From NCBI RefSeq assembly GCF_021605415.1, contig NZ_WKEQ01000019.1, positions 1 through 64,000 on the forward strand: a DNA stretch of 64,000 nt, in the 5' to 3' direction. Made by a program: the position numbers and the translations under genes. The first letter of the stretch is position 1, and every line of letters starts with the position of its first letter. The DNA is from Pseudomonas syringae (GTDB taxonomy: Bacteria > Pseudomonadota > Gammaproteobacteria > Pseudomonadales > Pseudomonadaceae). Below, in pieces: positions 42,589-50,779 of this stretch. The notes below the pieces were generated by a model, which saw only the letters and a list, made by a program, of their open reading frames with translations, ran no database searches and was not told where the DNA came from.

Positions 42589-42603
42589 TGGTATACCATA
42601 ATA
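42589..42603 (-). promoter_or_regulatory. GntR-type operator of the AA_synth operon
   Basis: TGGTATACCATAATA, identical over 15 bases to the site at 36794-36808. On the minus strand it overlaps a possible promoter: TTGCAT (42615-42610), 16 bases, TACCAT. The AA_synth start is 41 bases downstream. The rest of the 42548-42909 gap holds the promoter for the next plus-strand operon and no recognisable gene. Confidence 0.72.
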
Positions 42604-42750
42604 CCGGTTATGCAAGTCCCCCACGCAAGATTCGCGTCATCGATCCGGCGAATGGCCGTGTATTCACCGCCAACCCCAATTTCCGCAAACACCACTCCTA
42701 CAGGTGAAATCGCCGGCTGATTTGGTTAACAAAAGATAACGTGGCGCCGA

Positions 42751-42779
42751 TTGTCAGACGAATCCAAGCCCCCTAGGAT
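42751..42779 (+). promoter_or_regulatory. Candidate sigma-70 promoter for the YCF48/RND operon
   Basis: TTGTCA (42751-42756) and TAGGAT (42774-42779) are separated by 17 bases. The first gene starts 131 bases after the -10, leaving a leader of about 120 bases in which I see no riboswitch. Confidence 0.45.
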
Positions 42780-42909
42780 GAGTCAGCTTCCGAAGGGGCT
42801 CTGGGTTGCGGGTTTCAGGACTATGCTTCTGATCCGGCAGCCTTCGGGATCACCCTTGCGGCGCCCTTGAAGGCCAAATGGCCTAACAATAATAAATAGG
42901 GGAAGGTCT

Positions 42910-43938
42910 ATGAGTCGTTGCCGCCCGCCGGCGTTACGCAAAACCGCGTTGCTGGCCACAGCACTCTCGCTGCTGGGCTTTGCCACACTGTCGGCGCCCG
43001 TGATGGCGGCCGAAGCGCCTGCCGACGTGGTGTATTCCATCGAATCGGCCAAAGCTGCGAAAAGCCTGATGCTCGATGTCGTTCACGCCGGTAGGCGGCT
43101 GGTAGCGGTCGGAGATCGCGGCCACATCCTCTATTCCGATGACCAGGGCAAGACCTGGGCACAAGCCAAGGTGCCGACCCGGCAACTGCTGACGGCTGTG
43201 TTCTTTGTCGACGACAAACACGGTTGGGCGGTCGGCCACGACGCGCAGATCCTCGCCAGCGAAGACGGTGGCCTGACCTGGACCAAACAGTTTGAAGACC
43301 TCAACCGCGAATCGCCGCTGCTCGACGTCTGGTTCAAGGACGTCAGCAGCGGCTTCGCCGTGGGCGCTTACGGTGCATTGCTGGAAACCACCGACGGCGG
43401 CAAAAACTGGCAAGACGTCAGTGACCGCCTCGACAACGAAGATCAATTCCACCTCAACGCCATCGCAGCGGTGAAGGACGCCGGGCTGTTCATCGTCGGC
43501 GAGTCGGGCAGCATGTTCCGCTCCGCTGACGGAGGCCAGACTTGGGAAAAAATCGAAGGCCCTTACGAAGGCTCGCTGTTTGGCGTGATCGGCACGGCGC
43601 AACCCTCGACCCTGCTGGCCTACGGCTTGCGCGGTAACCTCTACCGCTCCACCGATTTCGGTAGCACTTGGGAGCAGGTCGAGCTCAAGGCTACACGCGG
43701 TGCGCTGGAATTCGGCCTGTCCGGCGCAACCCTGCTCGACGACGGCTCCATCGTGATTGTCGGCAACGGCGGCTCGGTGATCAGCAGCAGTGACAACGGC
43801 GAAAGCTTCAGTGTCTTCAACCGTCCGGATCGTATTTCCCTGTCGTCGGTCACCGCCGCCGGCAACGGCAACCTGATCCTGACCGGGCAGGGCGGTGTGC
43901 GGACGACTTCGCCAAACGGCGCCGAGTTGGGCAAATGA
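42910..43938 (+). CDS. Exported YCF48/BNR-repeat beta-propeller protein
   Basis: 342 residues with a Sec signal peptide (to about residue 36, ending PVMAA). Repeated sialidase-type turns (SDDQGKTWAQ, SEDGGLTWTK, TTDGGKNWQD, SADGGQTWEK, STDFGSTWEQ, SSDNGESFSV) mark a beta-propeller of the photosystem II stability factor (YCF48/HCF136)-like group. It probably works in the periplasm. It is 28 bases before an RND/MMPL transporter gene; such pairs recur in Pseudomonas, where the propeller is presumed to act as an accessory factor of the transporter. Confidence 0.9.
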   Translation: MSRCRPPALRKTALLATALSLLGFATLSAPVMAAEAPADVVYSIESAKAAKSLMLDVVHAGRRLVAVGDRGHILYSDDQGKTWAQAKVPTRQLLTAVFFVDDKHGWAVGHDAQILASEDGGLTWTKQFEDLNRESPLLDVWFKDVSSGFAVGAYGALLETTDGGKNWQDVSDRLDNEDQFHLNAIAAVKDAGLFIVGESGSMFRSADGGQTWEKIEGPYEGSLFGVIGTAQPSTLLAYGLRGNLYRSTDFGSTWEQVELKATRGALEFGLSGATLLDDGSIVIVGNGGSVISSSDNGESFSVFNRPDRISLSSVTAAGNGNLILTGQGGVRTTSPNGAELGK

Positions 43939-43966
43939 GCCGGATCAATAATAAGAAGGCGCAGCT

Positions 43967-46351
43967 ATGACTTCCTTGAGCACTCATCACCAGGACAAGG
44001 CGACGTTTCTTGAACGCCTGATCTTTAATAACCGCCCGGCAGTGATCGTCATCTGCCTGCTGGTCAGCATCTTCCTGTTCTGGCAGGCGACGCTGATCCG
44101 TCCGTCCACCAGCTTCGAAAAAATGATCCCGCTCAAGCATCCGTTCATTGAAAAGATGATGGAGCACCGCAACGACCTGGCGAACCTTGGCAACACCGTG
44201 CGTATTTCGGTGGAAGCCAAGGATGGCGACATCTTCTCCAAGGAGTACATGGAGACCCTGCGTCAGATCAACGACGAAGTGTTCTACATCTCCGGCGTCG
44301 ACCGTTCCGGGCTCAAGTCGCTGTGGAGTCCGAGCGTACGCTGGACCGAAGTGACCGAAGAGGGTTTTGCAGGCGGCGAAGTGATCCCGCAGAGCTACAA
44401 CGGCTCCCAGGACAGCCTCGATCTGCTGCGCAACAACGTGCTCAAGTCCGGACAGGTCGGGCGACTGGTGGCCAACGACTTCAAGTCGAGCATTGTCGAC
44501 ATTCCGCTGCTGGAGTCCTACCCGGATCCGCAGGATCAGGGCAAATTGTTGCCACTGGACTACCGCAAGTTCTCCCACGACCTGGAAGAGAAAATCCGCG
44601 ACAAGTTCGAAGCGCAGAACCCTAACGTCAAGATCCACATCGTCGGCTTCGCCAAAAAGGTCGGTGACCTGATCGACGGTCTGGTGATGGTGGTGATGTT
44701 TTTCGGCATCGCCTTCGTCATTACGCTGATCCTGCTGCTGTGGTTCACCAACTGCCTGCGCAGCACCATCGCGGTGTTGAGCACCACGCTGGTGGCGGTG
44801 GTCTGGCAGCTGGGGTTGATGCACTTTTTCGGCTTCGGGCTTGATCCGTATTCGATGCTGGTGCCGTTCCTGATCTTTGCCATCGGCATTTCCCATGGCG
44901 TACAGAAGATCAACGGTATTGCCCTGCAATCCAGCGAGGCGGATAACGCACTGACAGCGGCGCGGCGCACGTTCCGGCAGTTGTTTTTGCCGGGCATGAT
45001 CGCGATTCTGGCGGACGCTGTCGGTTTCATCACGCTGCTGATTATCGACATCGGCGTGATCCGCGAGCTGGCCATCGGTGCGTCCATCGGCGTGGCGGTG
45101 ATCGTATTCACCAACCTGATCCTGCTGCCGGTGGCGATTTCCTATGTCGGCATCAGCAAGCGCGCCATCGCCAAGAGCAAAAAAGATGCAACCCGCGAGC
45201 ATCCGTTCTGGCGCCTGCTGTCGGCCTTCGCCAGCCCGAAAGTCGCACCGATCTCCATTGCCCTGGCGCTGGTCGCCTTCGGCGGCGGCCTCTGGTACAG
45301 CCAGAACCTGAAAATCGGTGACCTTGACCAAGGTGCGCCGGAGCTGCGTCCAGACTCGCGCTACAACAAGGACAACAACTTCATCATCAGCAACTACTCG
45401 ACCAGTTCCGACGTGCTGGTGGTGATGGTCAAGACCCAGTCCGAAGGCTGCTCGCGCTACGAGGCAATGGCGCCGATCGACGAGCTGATGTGGAAGATGC
45501 AGAACACCGAGGGCGTGCAGTCGGCGATCTCGCTGGTGACCGTGTCCAAGCAAATGATCAAGGGCATGAACGAGGGCAACCTGAAATGGGAAACCCTGTC
45601 GCGTAACCCGGACGTGCTGAACAATTCCATCGCCCGGGCCGATGGCCTGTACAACAACAGTTGCTCACTGGCACCGGTGCTGGTGTTCCTCAACGATCAC
45701 AAGGCCGAAACCCTGGATCGCGCGGTGCATGCCGTGCAGGAATTCGCCAAGGAACACAACCGGGACGGCCTGGAATTCATCCTCGCTGCCGGTAACGCCG
45801 GGATCGAAGCGGCCACTAACGAAGTCATCAAGGAATCGGAACTCACCATCCTGATCCTGGTGTACATCTGCGTCGCGACCATGTGCATGATCACCTTCCG
45901 CTCCTGGGCGGCGACCCTGTGCATCGTCCTGCCGCTGGTGCTGACCTCGGTGCTGGGTAACGCGCTCATGGCGTTCATGGGCATCGGGGTGAAAGTCGCG
46001 ACGTTGCCGGTGGTGGCGCTGGGCGTGGGGATTGGCGTCGATTACGGCATCTACATCTACAGCCGACTGGAAACTTTCCTGCGGGCCGGGTTGCCGTTGC
46101 AGGAAGCCTATTACCAGACGCTTAAATCCACCGGTAAAGCCGTGCTGTTCACCGGTCTGTGCCTGGCAATCGGCGTGTGCACGTGGATCTTCTCGGCGAT
46201 CAAGTTCCAGGCGGACATGGGGCTGATGCTGACCTTTATGCTGCTGTGGAACATGTTCGGTGCGTTGTGGCTGCTGCCGGCGCTGGCGAAGTTCTTGATC
46301 AAGCCGGAGAAGTTGGCGGGGCAGAAGGGGAATTCGTTGTTTGCCCACTGA
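43967..46351 (+). CDS. RND-superfamily transporter, MMPL type
   Basis: 794 residues. A first membrane segment near residues 23-43 is followed by a large periplasmic domain. A cluster of five membrane segments at about 225-400 follows (IDGLVMVVMFFGIAFVITLILLLWF, then the GISHGVQKINGIALQSSEAD loop). A second periplasmic domain and a second cluster follow, at about 625-780 (GVGIGVDYGIYIYSRLETFL). This is the duplicated RND plan; no sterol-sensing or lipid-specific motif lets me name a substrate. It is co-transcribed with the BNR-propeller gene and followed by a strong terminator. Confidence 0.92.
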   Translation: MTSLSTHHQDKATFLERLIFNNRPAVIVICLLVSIFLFWQATLIRPSTSFEKMIPLKHPFIEKMMEHRNDLANLGNTVRISVEAKDGDIFSKEYMETLRQINDEVFYISGVDRSGLKSLWSPSVRWTEVTEEGFAGGEVIPQSYNGSQDSLDLLRNNVLKSGQVGRLVANDFKSSIVDIPLLESYPDPQDQGKLLPLDYRKFSHDLEEKIRDKFEAQNPNVKIHIVGFAKKVGDLIDGLVMVVMFFGIAFVITLILLLWFTNCLRSTIAVLSTTLVAVVWQLGLMHFFGFGLDPYSMLVPFLIFAIGISHGVQKINGIALQSSEADNALTAARRTFRQLFLPGMIAILADAVGFITLLIIDIGVIRELAIGASIGVAVIVFTNLILLPVAISYVGISKRAIAKSKKDATREHPFWRLLSAFASPKVAPISIALALVAFGGGLWYSQNLKIGDLDQGAPELRPDSRYNKDNNFIISNYSTSSDVLVVMVKTQSEGCSRYEAMAPIDELMWKMQNTEGVQSAISLVTVSKQMIKGMNEGNLKWETLSRNPDVLNNSIARADGLYNNSCSLAPVLVFLNDHKAETLDRAVHAVQEFAKEHNRDGLEFILAAGNAGIEAATNEVIKESELTILILVYICVATMCMITFRSWAATLCIVLPLVLTSVLGNALMAFMGIGVKVATLPVVALGVGIGVDYGIYIYSRLETFLRAGLPLQEAYYQTLKSTGKAVLFTGLCLAIGVCTWIFSAIKFQADMGLMLTFMLLWNMFGALWLLPALAKFLIKPEKLAGQKGNSLFAH

Positions 46352-46368
46352 TCTGCCGAGCTGAAATG

Positions 46369-46402
46369 AAAAAGCCGCAACCTTGAGAGGTCGCGGCTTT
46401 TT
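46369..46402 (+). terminator. Rho-independent terminator
   Basis: AAAAAGCCGCAACCT, a short loop, then AGGTCGCGGCTTTTT: GC-rich stem followed by a run of T, 17 bases after the transporter stop. Confidence 0.9.
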
Positions 46403-46426
46403 ACATTTGAAGGATCATATAAACCT

Positions 46427-46522
46427 TGTGGGAGCTGGCTTGCCAGCGATAGCGGACTAACAGCCAACACCCATGTTGAATGTTAAGCCGCCATCGCTGG
46501 CAAGCCAGCTCCCACAGGTTTT
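46427..46522. repeat. Paired inverted REP elements
   Basis: TGTGGGAGCTGGCTTGCCAG followed by CGAT, and the exact inverse ATCGCTGGCAAGCCAGCTCC followed by CACA, about 45 bases apart. It is the same element as at 20817-20910 and 50645-50740. Confidence 0.85.
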
Positions 46523-46529
46523 TTGTCGT

Positions 46530-47249
46530 TCAGGAGAGCTCGGCGCCGAGCACATCACTCAGTGCACTGCGCGCATCATCCAGTTGCACCAGCGTTGCAT
46601 GTCTTGCCCCCAGCGCATCACGGTTCTCGATGGCCGTCAGGATCGCCTTGTGCCGTGGCAACGCCAACTCATGCAAATTCGGCCGCTGGTTCGAATGCTT
46701 CAACGCTTCGGCAATTGCCACCGACAGCATGTTGCACAGATTGGCCAGCAAGTCGTTGTGGGTCGCGTCGGCAATCCGGCTGTGGAAATCCAGATCCGGT
46801 TGCAGCAAGGCCTCCGGGGTCGGGGCGGCTTCCATGCGTTGGTAGGCTTCGTTGATGGAGGCGATGTCCGCGTCGGTGGCGAACTGGGCGGCGAGGGCGG
46901 CCGCAGCGGGTTCGATGATGCTGCGCACACTGGTCAGCACGTTGAAGAATTCATTCTGCGGGCTGCTTTGCATCAACCAGTGCAGCACATCCGGATCGAG
47001 CATGTGCCACTCGCGTCGCGCCTTGACCACCGTGCCGACCCGAGGCCGCGAATACACCAGGCCTTTGGCGACCAGCACTCGGGTGGCCTCGCGCAACACC
47101 GGCCGGCTGACTGCGTACTCTTCGCACAACAAGGCTTCGGCGGGCAGTTTGTCGTCGGGCTTGAAGCGTCCGGAGACGATCTGCATGCCCAGTTCCTGGA
47201 CGATGCGCGAGTGCATGCTTTTGCGGTCGGACGGTTTGCGGTAATCCAT
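46530..47249 (-). CDS. GntR-family regulator (FCD) of the sugar-acid cluster
   Basis: 239 residues from the ATG at 47249 (MDYRKPSDRKSMHSRIVQELG). The winged helix is at about 10-75 (PDDKLPAEALLCEEYAVSRPVLREATRVLVAKGLVYSRP) and the FCD domain follows (IIEPAAAALAAQFATDAD ... FHSRIADATHNDLL). It is adjacent to the arabinonate-type dehydratase gene on the same strand. Two TNGTNNNACNA sequences, the FadR-subfamily pattern, lie in the divergent promoter at 49105-49297 and are its likely targets. Confidence 0.92.
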   Translation of the reverse strand: MDYRKPSDRKSMHSRIVQELGMQIVSGRFKPDDKLPAEALLCEEYAVSRPVLREATRVLVAKGLVYSRPRVGTVVKARREWHMLDPDVLHWLMQSSPQNEFFNVLTSVRSIIEPAAAALAAQFATDADIASINEAYQRMEAAPTPEALLQPDLDFHSRIADATHNDLLANLCNMLSVAIAEALKHSNQRPNLHELALPRHKAILTAIENRDALGARHATLVQLDDARSALSDVLGAELS

Positions 47250-47329
47250 GGGGAACGGCGCGATCCTGAGGCGATGAAGATGCCGCGCATCATAGCAGGC
47301 GCGACCAAACTGGAGGGGCAACGATGATC

Positions 47330-47356
47330 GTGCCCACGCAGAGCGTGGGAACGATC
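47330..47356. repeat. Short repeat element
   Basis: GTGCCCACGCAGAGCGTGGG followed by AACGATC, one copy of the inner element seen at 31331-31447 and 37136-37259, here on its own between the GntR and dehydratase genes. Confidence 0.65.
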
Positions 47357-47367
47357 AGTCGACGGGG

Positions 47368-49104
47368 TTAGTGGGAGTGGCGCGGCACTTCAGCCCCACG
47401 GCAACCGACGAGGAAGTCAAAATCGCAACCCTGATCCGCCTGCAGCACATGGTCGATGTACAGCTGACGATAACCGCCCACCAGCAACTGCTGCGGCGGC
47501 TTCAGATCGGCCATGCGCGCCGCCAGTTCCGCGTCCGGAATGTCCAGGTGCAAACGGCCACTGGCGCAGTCGAGCTCGATCCAGTCGCCTTCCTTGACCG
47601 TCGCCAAAGGCCCGCCGGCTGCGGCTTCCGGTGCCACGTGCAAAACCACGGTGCCGTACGCCGTGCCGCTCATCCGCGCGTCCGAGATACGCACCATGTC
47701 GGTCACGCCTTGTGCCAGCAATTTGGCCGGCAAGCCCATGTTGCCGACTTCGGCCATGCCCGGATAACCCTTCGGCCCGCAGTTCTTCATCACCAGAATC
47801 GAGTTGGCATCAACGTCCAGCTCCGGATCGTTGATCCGTGCCTTGTACATGTCGAAGTTCTCGAACACCACAGCGCGGCCACGGTGTTGCATCAGTTCGG
47901 CAGTGGCGGCGGACGGCTTGAGCACTGCACCCAATGGCGCGAGGTTACCGCGCAGCACGCAAATACCGCCGTCGGCGCGGATCGGGTTGTCGAGGGTGCG
48001 GATCACTTCGTCTTCGCCGTAGATCGGCGCGTCCTTGGTGTTCTCGCCGAGGGATTTGCCATTGACCGTCAGCGCGTCCGGATTCGGGATCAGATTGGCC
48101 TCGCCGAGACGACGCAGCACCGCTGGTAAACCACCGGCGTAGTAAAACTCTTCCATCAGGAAGCGCCCGGACGGTTGCAGGTCGACGATGGTCGGCATGC
48201 CGCGACCGATGCGCGTCCAGTCGTCCAGATCCAGCTCGACGCCGATGCGACCGGCAATGGCTTTCAAGTGGATCACCGCGTTGGTCGAACCGCCGATGGC
48301 CGCGTTGACGCGAATGGCGTTTTCGAAGGCTTCCTTGGTCAGAATCTTCGACAGGCGCAAATCTTCGCGCACCATTTCCACCGCGCGCATGCCGGACATG
48401 TGCGCCAACACATAACGGCGTGCATCCACCGCTGGAATCGCCGCGTTGTGCGGCAGCGAAGTGCCCAGTGCTTCGGCCATGCAAGCCATGGTCGACGCGG
48501 TGCCCATGGTGTTGCAGGTGCCCGCCGAACGGGACATGCCGCCCTCGGCGGCGAGGAAATCATCGATGGTGATGGTGCCGGCCTTGACCTGTTCGCTGAG
48601 CTGCCAGACCACGGTGCCTGAGCCGATGTCCTTGCCTTTGTGCTTACCGTTAAGCATCGGCCCGCCGGTGACGACGATGGCCGGGACGTCGCAACTGGCG
48701 GCGCCCATCAACAGTGCCGGCGTGGTTTTGTCGCAACCGGTCAGCAGTACCACGCCGTCAATCGGATTGCCGCGAATCGCTTCTTCAACGTCCATGCTCG
48801 CCAGATTGCGCGTGAGCATGGCGGTCGGGCGCAGGTTCGATTCGCCGTTGGAGAACACCGGGAATTCCACCGGGAAGCCACCGGCCTCGATCACCCCGCG
48901 TTTGACGTGCTCCGCGATCTGACGGAAGTGCGCGTTGCACGGGGTCAGTTCCGACCAGGTGTTGCAGATGCCGATGATCGGCTTGCCATGAAACTGGTGG
49001 TCGGCGATGCCCTGATTCTTCATCCAGCTGCGGTACATGAAGCCGTTCTTGTCGGCCGTGCCAAACCATTGGGCGGAACGCAGGGTGGGTTTCTTATCAG
49101 TCAT
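47368..49104 (-). CDS. IlvD/Edd-family dehydratase, L-arabinonate/D-xylonate type
   Basis: 578 residues. The iron-sulfur cysteines are visible in GICNTWSE (about residue 47), TGCDKTTPA (about 124) and AGTCNTMGTAST (about 196). The sequence SAQWFGTADKNGFMYRSWMKNQG at the start is typical of sugar-acid dehydratases rather than dihydroxyacid dehydratase. It would convert an aldonate such as L-arabinonate or D-xylonate to the 2-keto-3-deoxy acid, first step of the Weimberg route completed by the AraD1-like and ALDH genes across the divergent promoter. Confidence 0.9.
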   Translation of the reverse strand: MTDKKPTLRSAQWFGTADKNGFMYRSWMKNQGIADHQFHGKPIIGICNTWSELTPCNAHFRQIAEHVKRGVIEAGGFPVEFPVFSNGESNLRPTAMLTRNLASMDVEEAIRGNPIDGVVLLTGCDKTTPALLMGAASCDVPAIVVTGGPMLNGKHKGKDIGSGTVVWQLSEQVKAGTITIDDFLAAEGGMSRSAGTCNTMGTASTMACMAEALGTSLPHNAAIPAVDARRYVLAHMSGMRAVEMVREDLRLSKILTKEAFENAIRVNAAIGGSTNAVIHLKAIAGRIGVELDLDDWTRIGRGMPTIVDLQPSGRFLMEEFYYAGGLPAVLRRLGEANLIPNPDALTVNGKSLGENTKDAPIYGEDEVIRTLDNPIRADGGICVLRGNLAPLGAVLKPSAATAELMQHRGRAVVFENFDMYKARINDPELDVDANSILVMKNCGPKGYPGMAEVGNMGLPAKLLAQGVTDMVRISDARMSGTAYGTVVLHVAPEAAAGGPLATVKEGDWIELDCASGRLHLDIPDAELAARMADLKPPQQLLVGGYRQLYIDHVLQADQGCDFDFLVGCRGAEVPRHSH

Positions 49105-49118
49105 GATCGATTCTCTTA

Positions 49119-49204
49119 TTGTATGACTATAGTGTTCGAGCTGTGGCTTAACATAAGCGCAAATTCGCCGCTTTGGAAGTGTTGTTGCTCAAATAGTATT
49201 ACTA
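49119..49204. promoter_or_regulatory. Two FadR-subfamily GntR sites in the divergent promoter
   Basis: TTGTATGACTA (49119-49129) and TAGTATTACTA (49194-49204) both fit TNGTNNNACNA; the second is a perfect palindrome around its central T. The first lies 15 bases upstream of the dehydratase start and the second 94 bases upstream of the MFS start. They are the probable operators for the GntR protein encoded at 46530-47249. Confidence 0.6.
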
Positions 49205-49297
49205 TATAGTCGTTTTCAACGGAGGGATTGGCCCTGGCGATTTTCGCGAGAGGCGTCCCCCGAGGTTCTATAACAACAACAATCGGAGACCGATCTC

Positions 49298-50620
49298 ATG
49301 AGCCAGGAACTGCGGCTTATTCGTCGCATCACCCTCAAACTGATTCCCTTCCTGATCTTGCTGTACCTGATCGCCTATGTGGATCGCTCCGCCGTCGGCT
49401 TCGCCAAGTTGCACATGGGCGCCGACATCGGCATCGGCGATGCCGCCTATGGCCTCGGTGCCGGGCTGTTCTTTATTGGCTACTTTCTGTTGGAGATCCC
49501 CAGCAACCTGATGCTCGAACGCTTCGGCGCACGGCGCTGGTTCGCGCGGATCATGATCACCTGGGGCGCGATCACCATCGGCATGGCGTTCGTCCAGGGG
49601 CCGTACAGCTTCTATGTCATGCGCTTTCTGCTTGGCGCGGCGGAGGCGGGATTCTTCCCCGGCGTTCTGTACTACATCACTCAATGGTTTCCGGTGCGCC
49701 ATCGCGGCAAGATCCTCGGACTGTTCATCCTTTCGCAACCGATTGCCATGATGATCACCGGGCCTGTATCCGGTGGTTTGCTGGGTATGGACGGCGTACT
49801 CGGCCTGCACGGCTGGCAGTGGCTGTTCATCGTCATCGGCACTCCGGCGATCCTGCTGACCTGGCCGGTACTGCGCTGGTTGCCGGACGGCCCGCACCAG
49901 GTGAAATGGATGGATCAGGCGGAAAAGGACTGGCTGACGGGCGAGCTTAAAAAGGATCTGCAGGAATACGGGCAGACCCGCCATGGCAATCCATTGCATG
50001 CGCTCAAAGACAAACGCGTGTTGCTGCTGGCGCTGTTTTATCTGCCGGTGACCCTGAGTATTTATGGCCTGGGATTGTGGTTGCCGACGCTGATCAAACA
50101 ATTCGGCGGCAGCGACCTGACCACCGGTTTCGTGTCTTCGGTGCCGTACATCTTCGGGATCATTGGTCTGCTGATCATCCCGCGCAGTTCCGACCGGCTG
50201 AATGACCGATATGGGCATCTGGCGGTGCTCTATGTGTTGGGCGCCATCGGCTTGTTCCTCAGTGCCTGGCTGTCGCTGCCGGTCGCGCAACTGGCGGCGC
50301 TGTGTCTGGTGGCGTTCGCGCTCTTTTCCTGCACGGCGGTGTTCTGGACGTTGCCGGGGCGGTTCTTTGCCGGTGCGAGTGCGGCGGCAGGCATCGCGTT
50401 GATCAATTCGGTGGGCAACCTCGGCGGTTACATCGGTCCGTTCGTGATCGGTGCGTTGAAGGAATACACCGGCACTCTGGCCTCGGGGCTGTACTTCTTG
50501 TCGGGGGTGATGGTGTTCGGGTTGATATTGACCGGCGTCGTCTATCGCGTGCTTGAACGCAAACACGTGCTGCCGACCGACCAATTTGCCGCGAGCGCAC
50601 GAGGCGCGACCCGAACCTGA
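49298..50620 (+). CDS. MFS transporter, anion:cation symporter (sugar-acid) type
   Basis: 440 residues, about 12 membrane segments, starting RRITLKLIPFLILLYLIAYVDRSAVGFAKLHM, the typical N-terminus of ACS-family MFS proteins for tartrate, glucarate, galactonate and phthalate. LLGAAEAGFFPGVLYYITQWFP lies in helix 4. It is divergent from the dehydratase gene and probably imports the aldonate that the cluster degrades. Confidence 0.92.
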   Translation: MSQELRLIRRITLKLIPFLILLYLIAYVDRSAVGFAKLHMGADIGIGDAAYGLGAGLFFIGYFLLEIPSNLMLERFGARRWFARIMITWGAITIGMAFVQGPYSFYVMRFLLGAAEAGFFPGVLYYITQWFPVRHRGKILGLFILSQPIAMMITGPVSGGLLGMDGVLGLHGWQWLFIVIGTPAILLTWPVLRWLPDGPHQVKWMDQAEKDWLTGELKKDLQEYGQTRHGNPLHALKDKRVLLLALFYLPVTLSIYGLGLWLPTLIKQFGGSDLTTGFVSSVPYIFGIIGLLIIPRSSDRLNDRYGHLAVLYVLGAIGLFLSAWLSLPVAQLAALCLVAFALFSCTAVFWTLPGRFFAGASAAAGIALINSVGNLGGYIGPFVIGALKEYTGTLASGLYFLSGVMVFGLILTGVVYRVLERKHVLPTDQFAASARGATRT

Positions 50621-50644
50621 CACAAGACATCCATCACCACCGGA

Positions 50645-50740
50645 CCTGTGGGAGCTGGCTTGCCAGCGATAGCCATCTGTTGGACACATTTGTTCTGGAT
50701 GTGCCGCCACCATCGCTGGCAAGCCAGTTCCCACAGAGTT
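50645..50740. repeat. Paired inverted REP elements
   Basis: CTGTGGGAGCTGGCTTGCCA followed by GCGAT faces ATCGCTGGCAAGCCAGTTCC followed by CACAG. It separates the MFS gene from the AraD1-like gene, which lies within the same apparent operon direction. Confidence 0.85.
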
Positions 50741-50779
50741 CTTCGGGGTTCAGAAATTTTGCTCACGGGAGAAAATTCA

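Noticed and set aside
43850..45553. 567-codon open frame on the minus strand opposite the RND transporter gene
   Set aside because: The product is a His/Gln/Arg-rich string with no domain. The plus strand encodes a well-formed MMPL transporter over the same bases.
50648..50779. N-terminal extension of the AraD1-like protein
   Set aside because: It would translate a REP repeat. The ATG at 50780 gives the normal family start.
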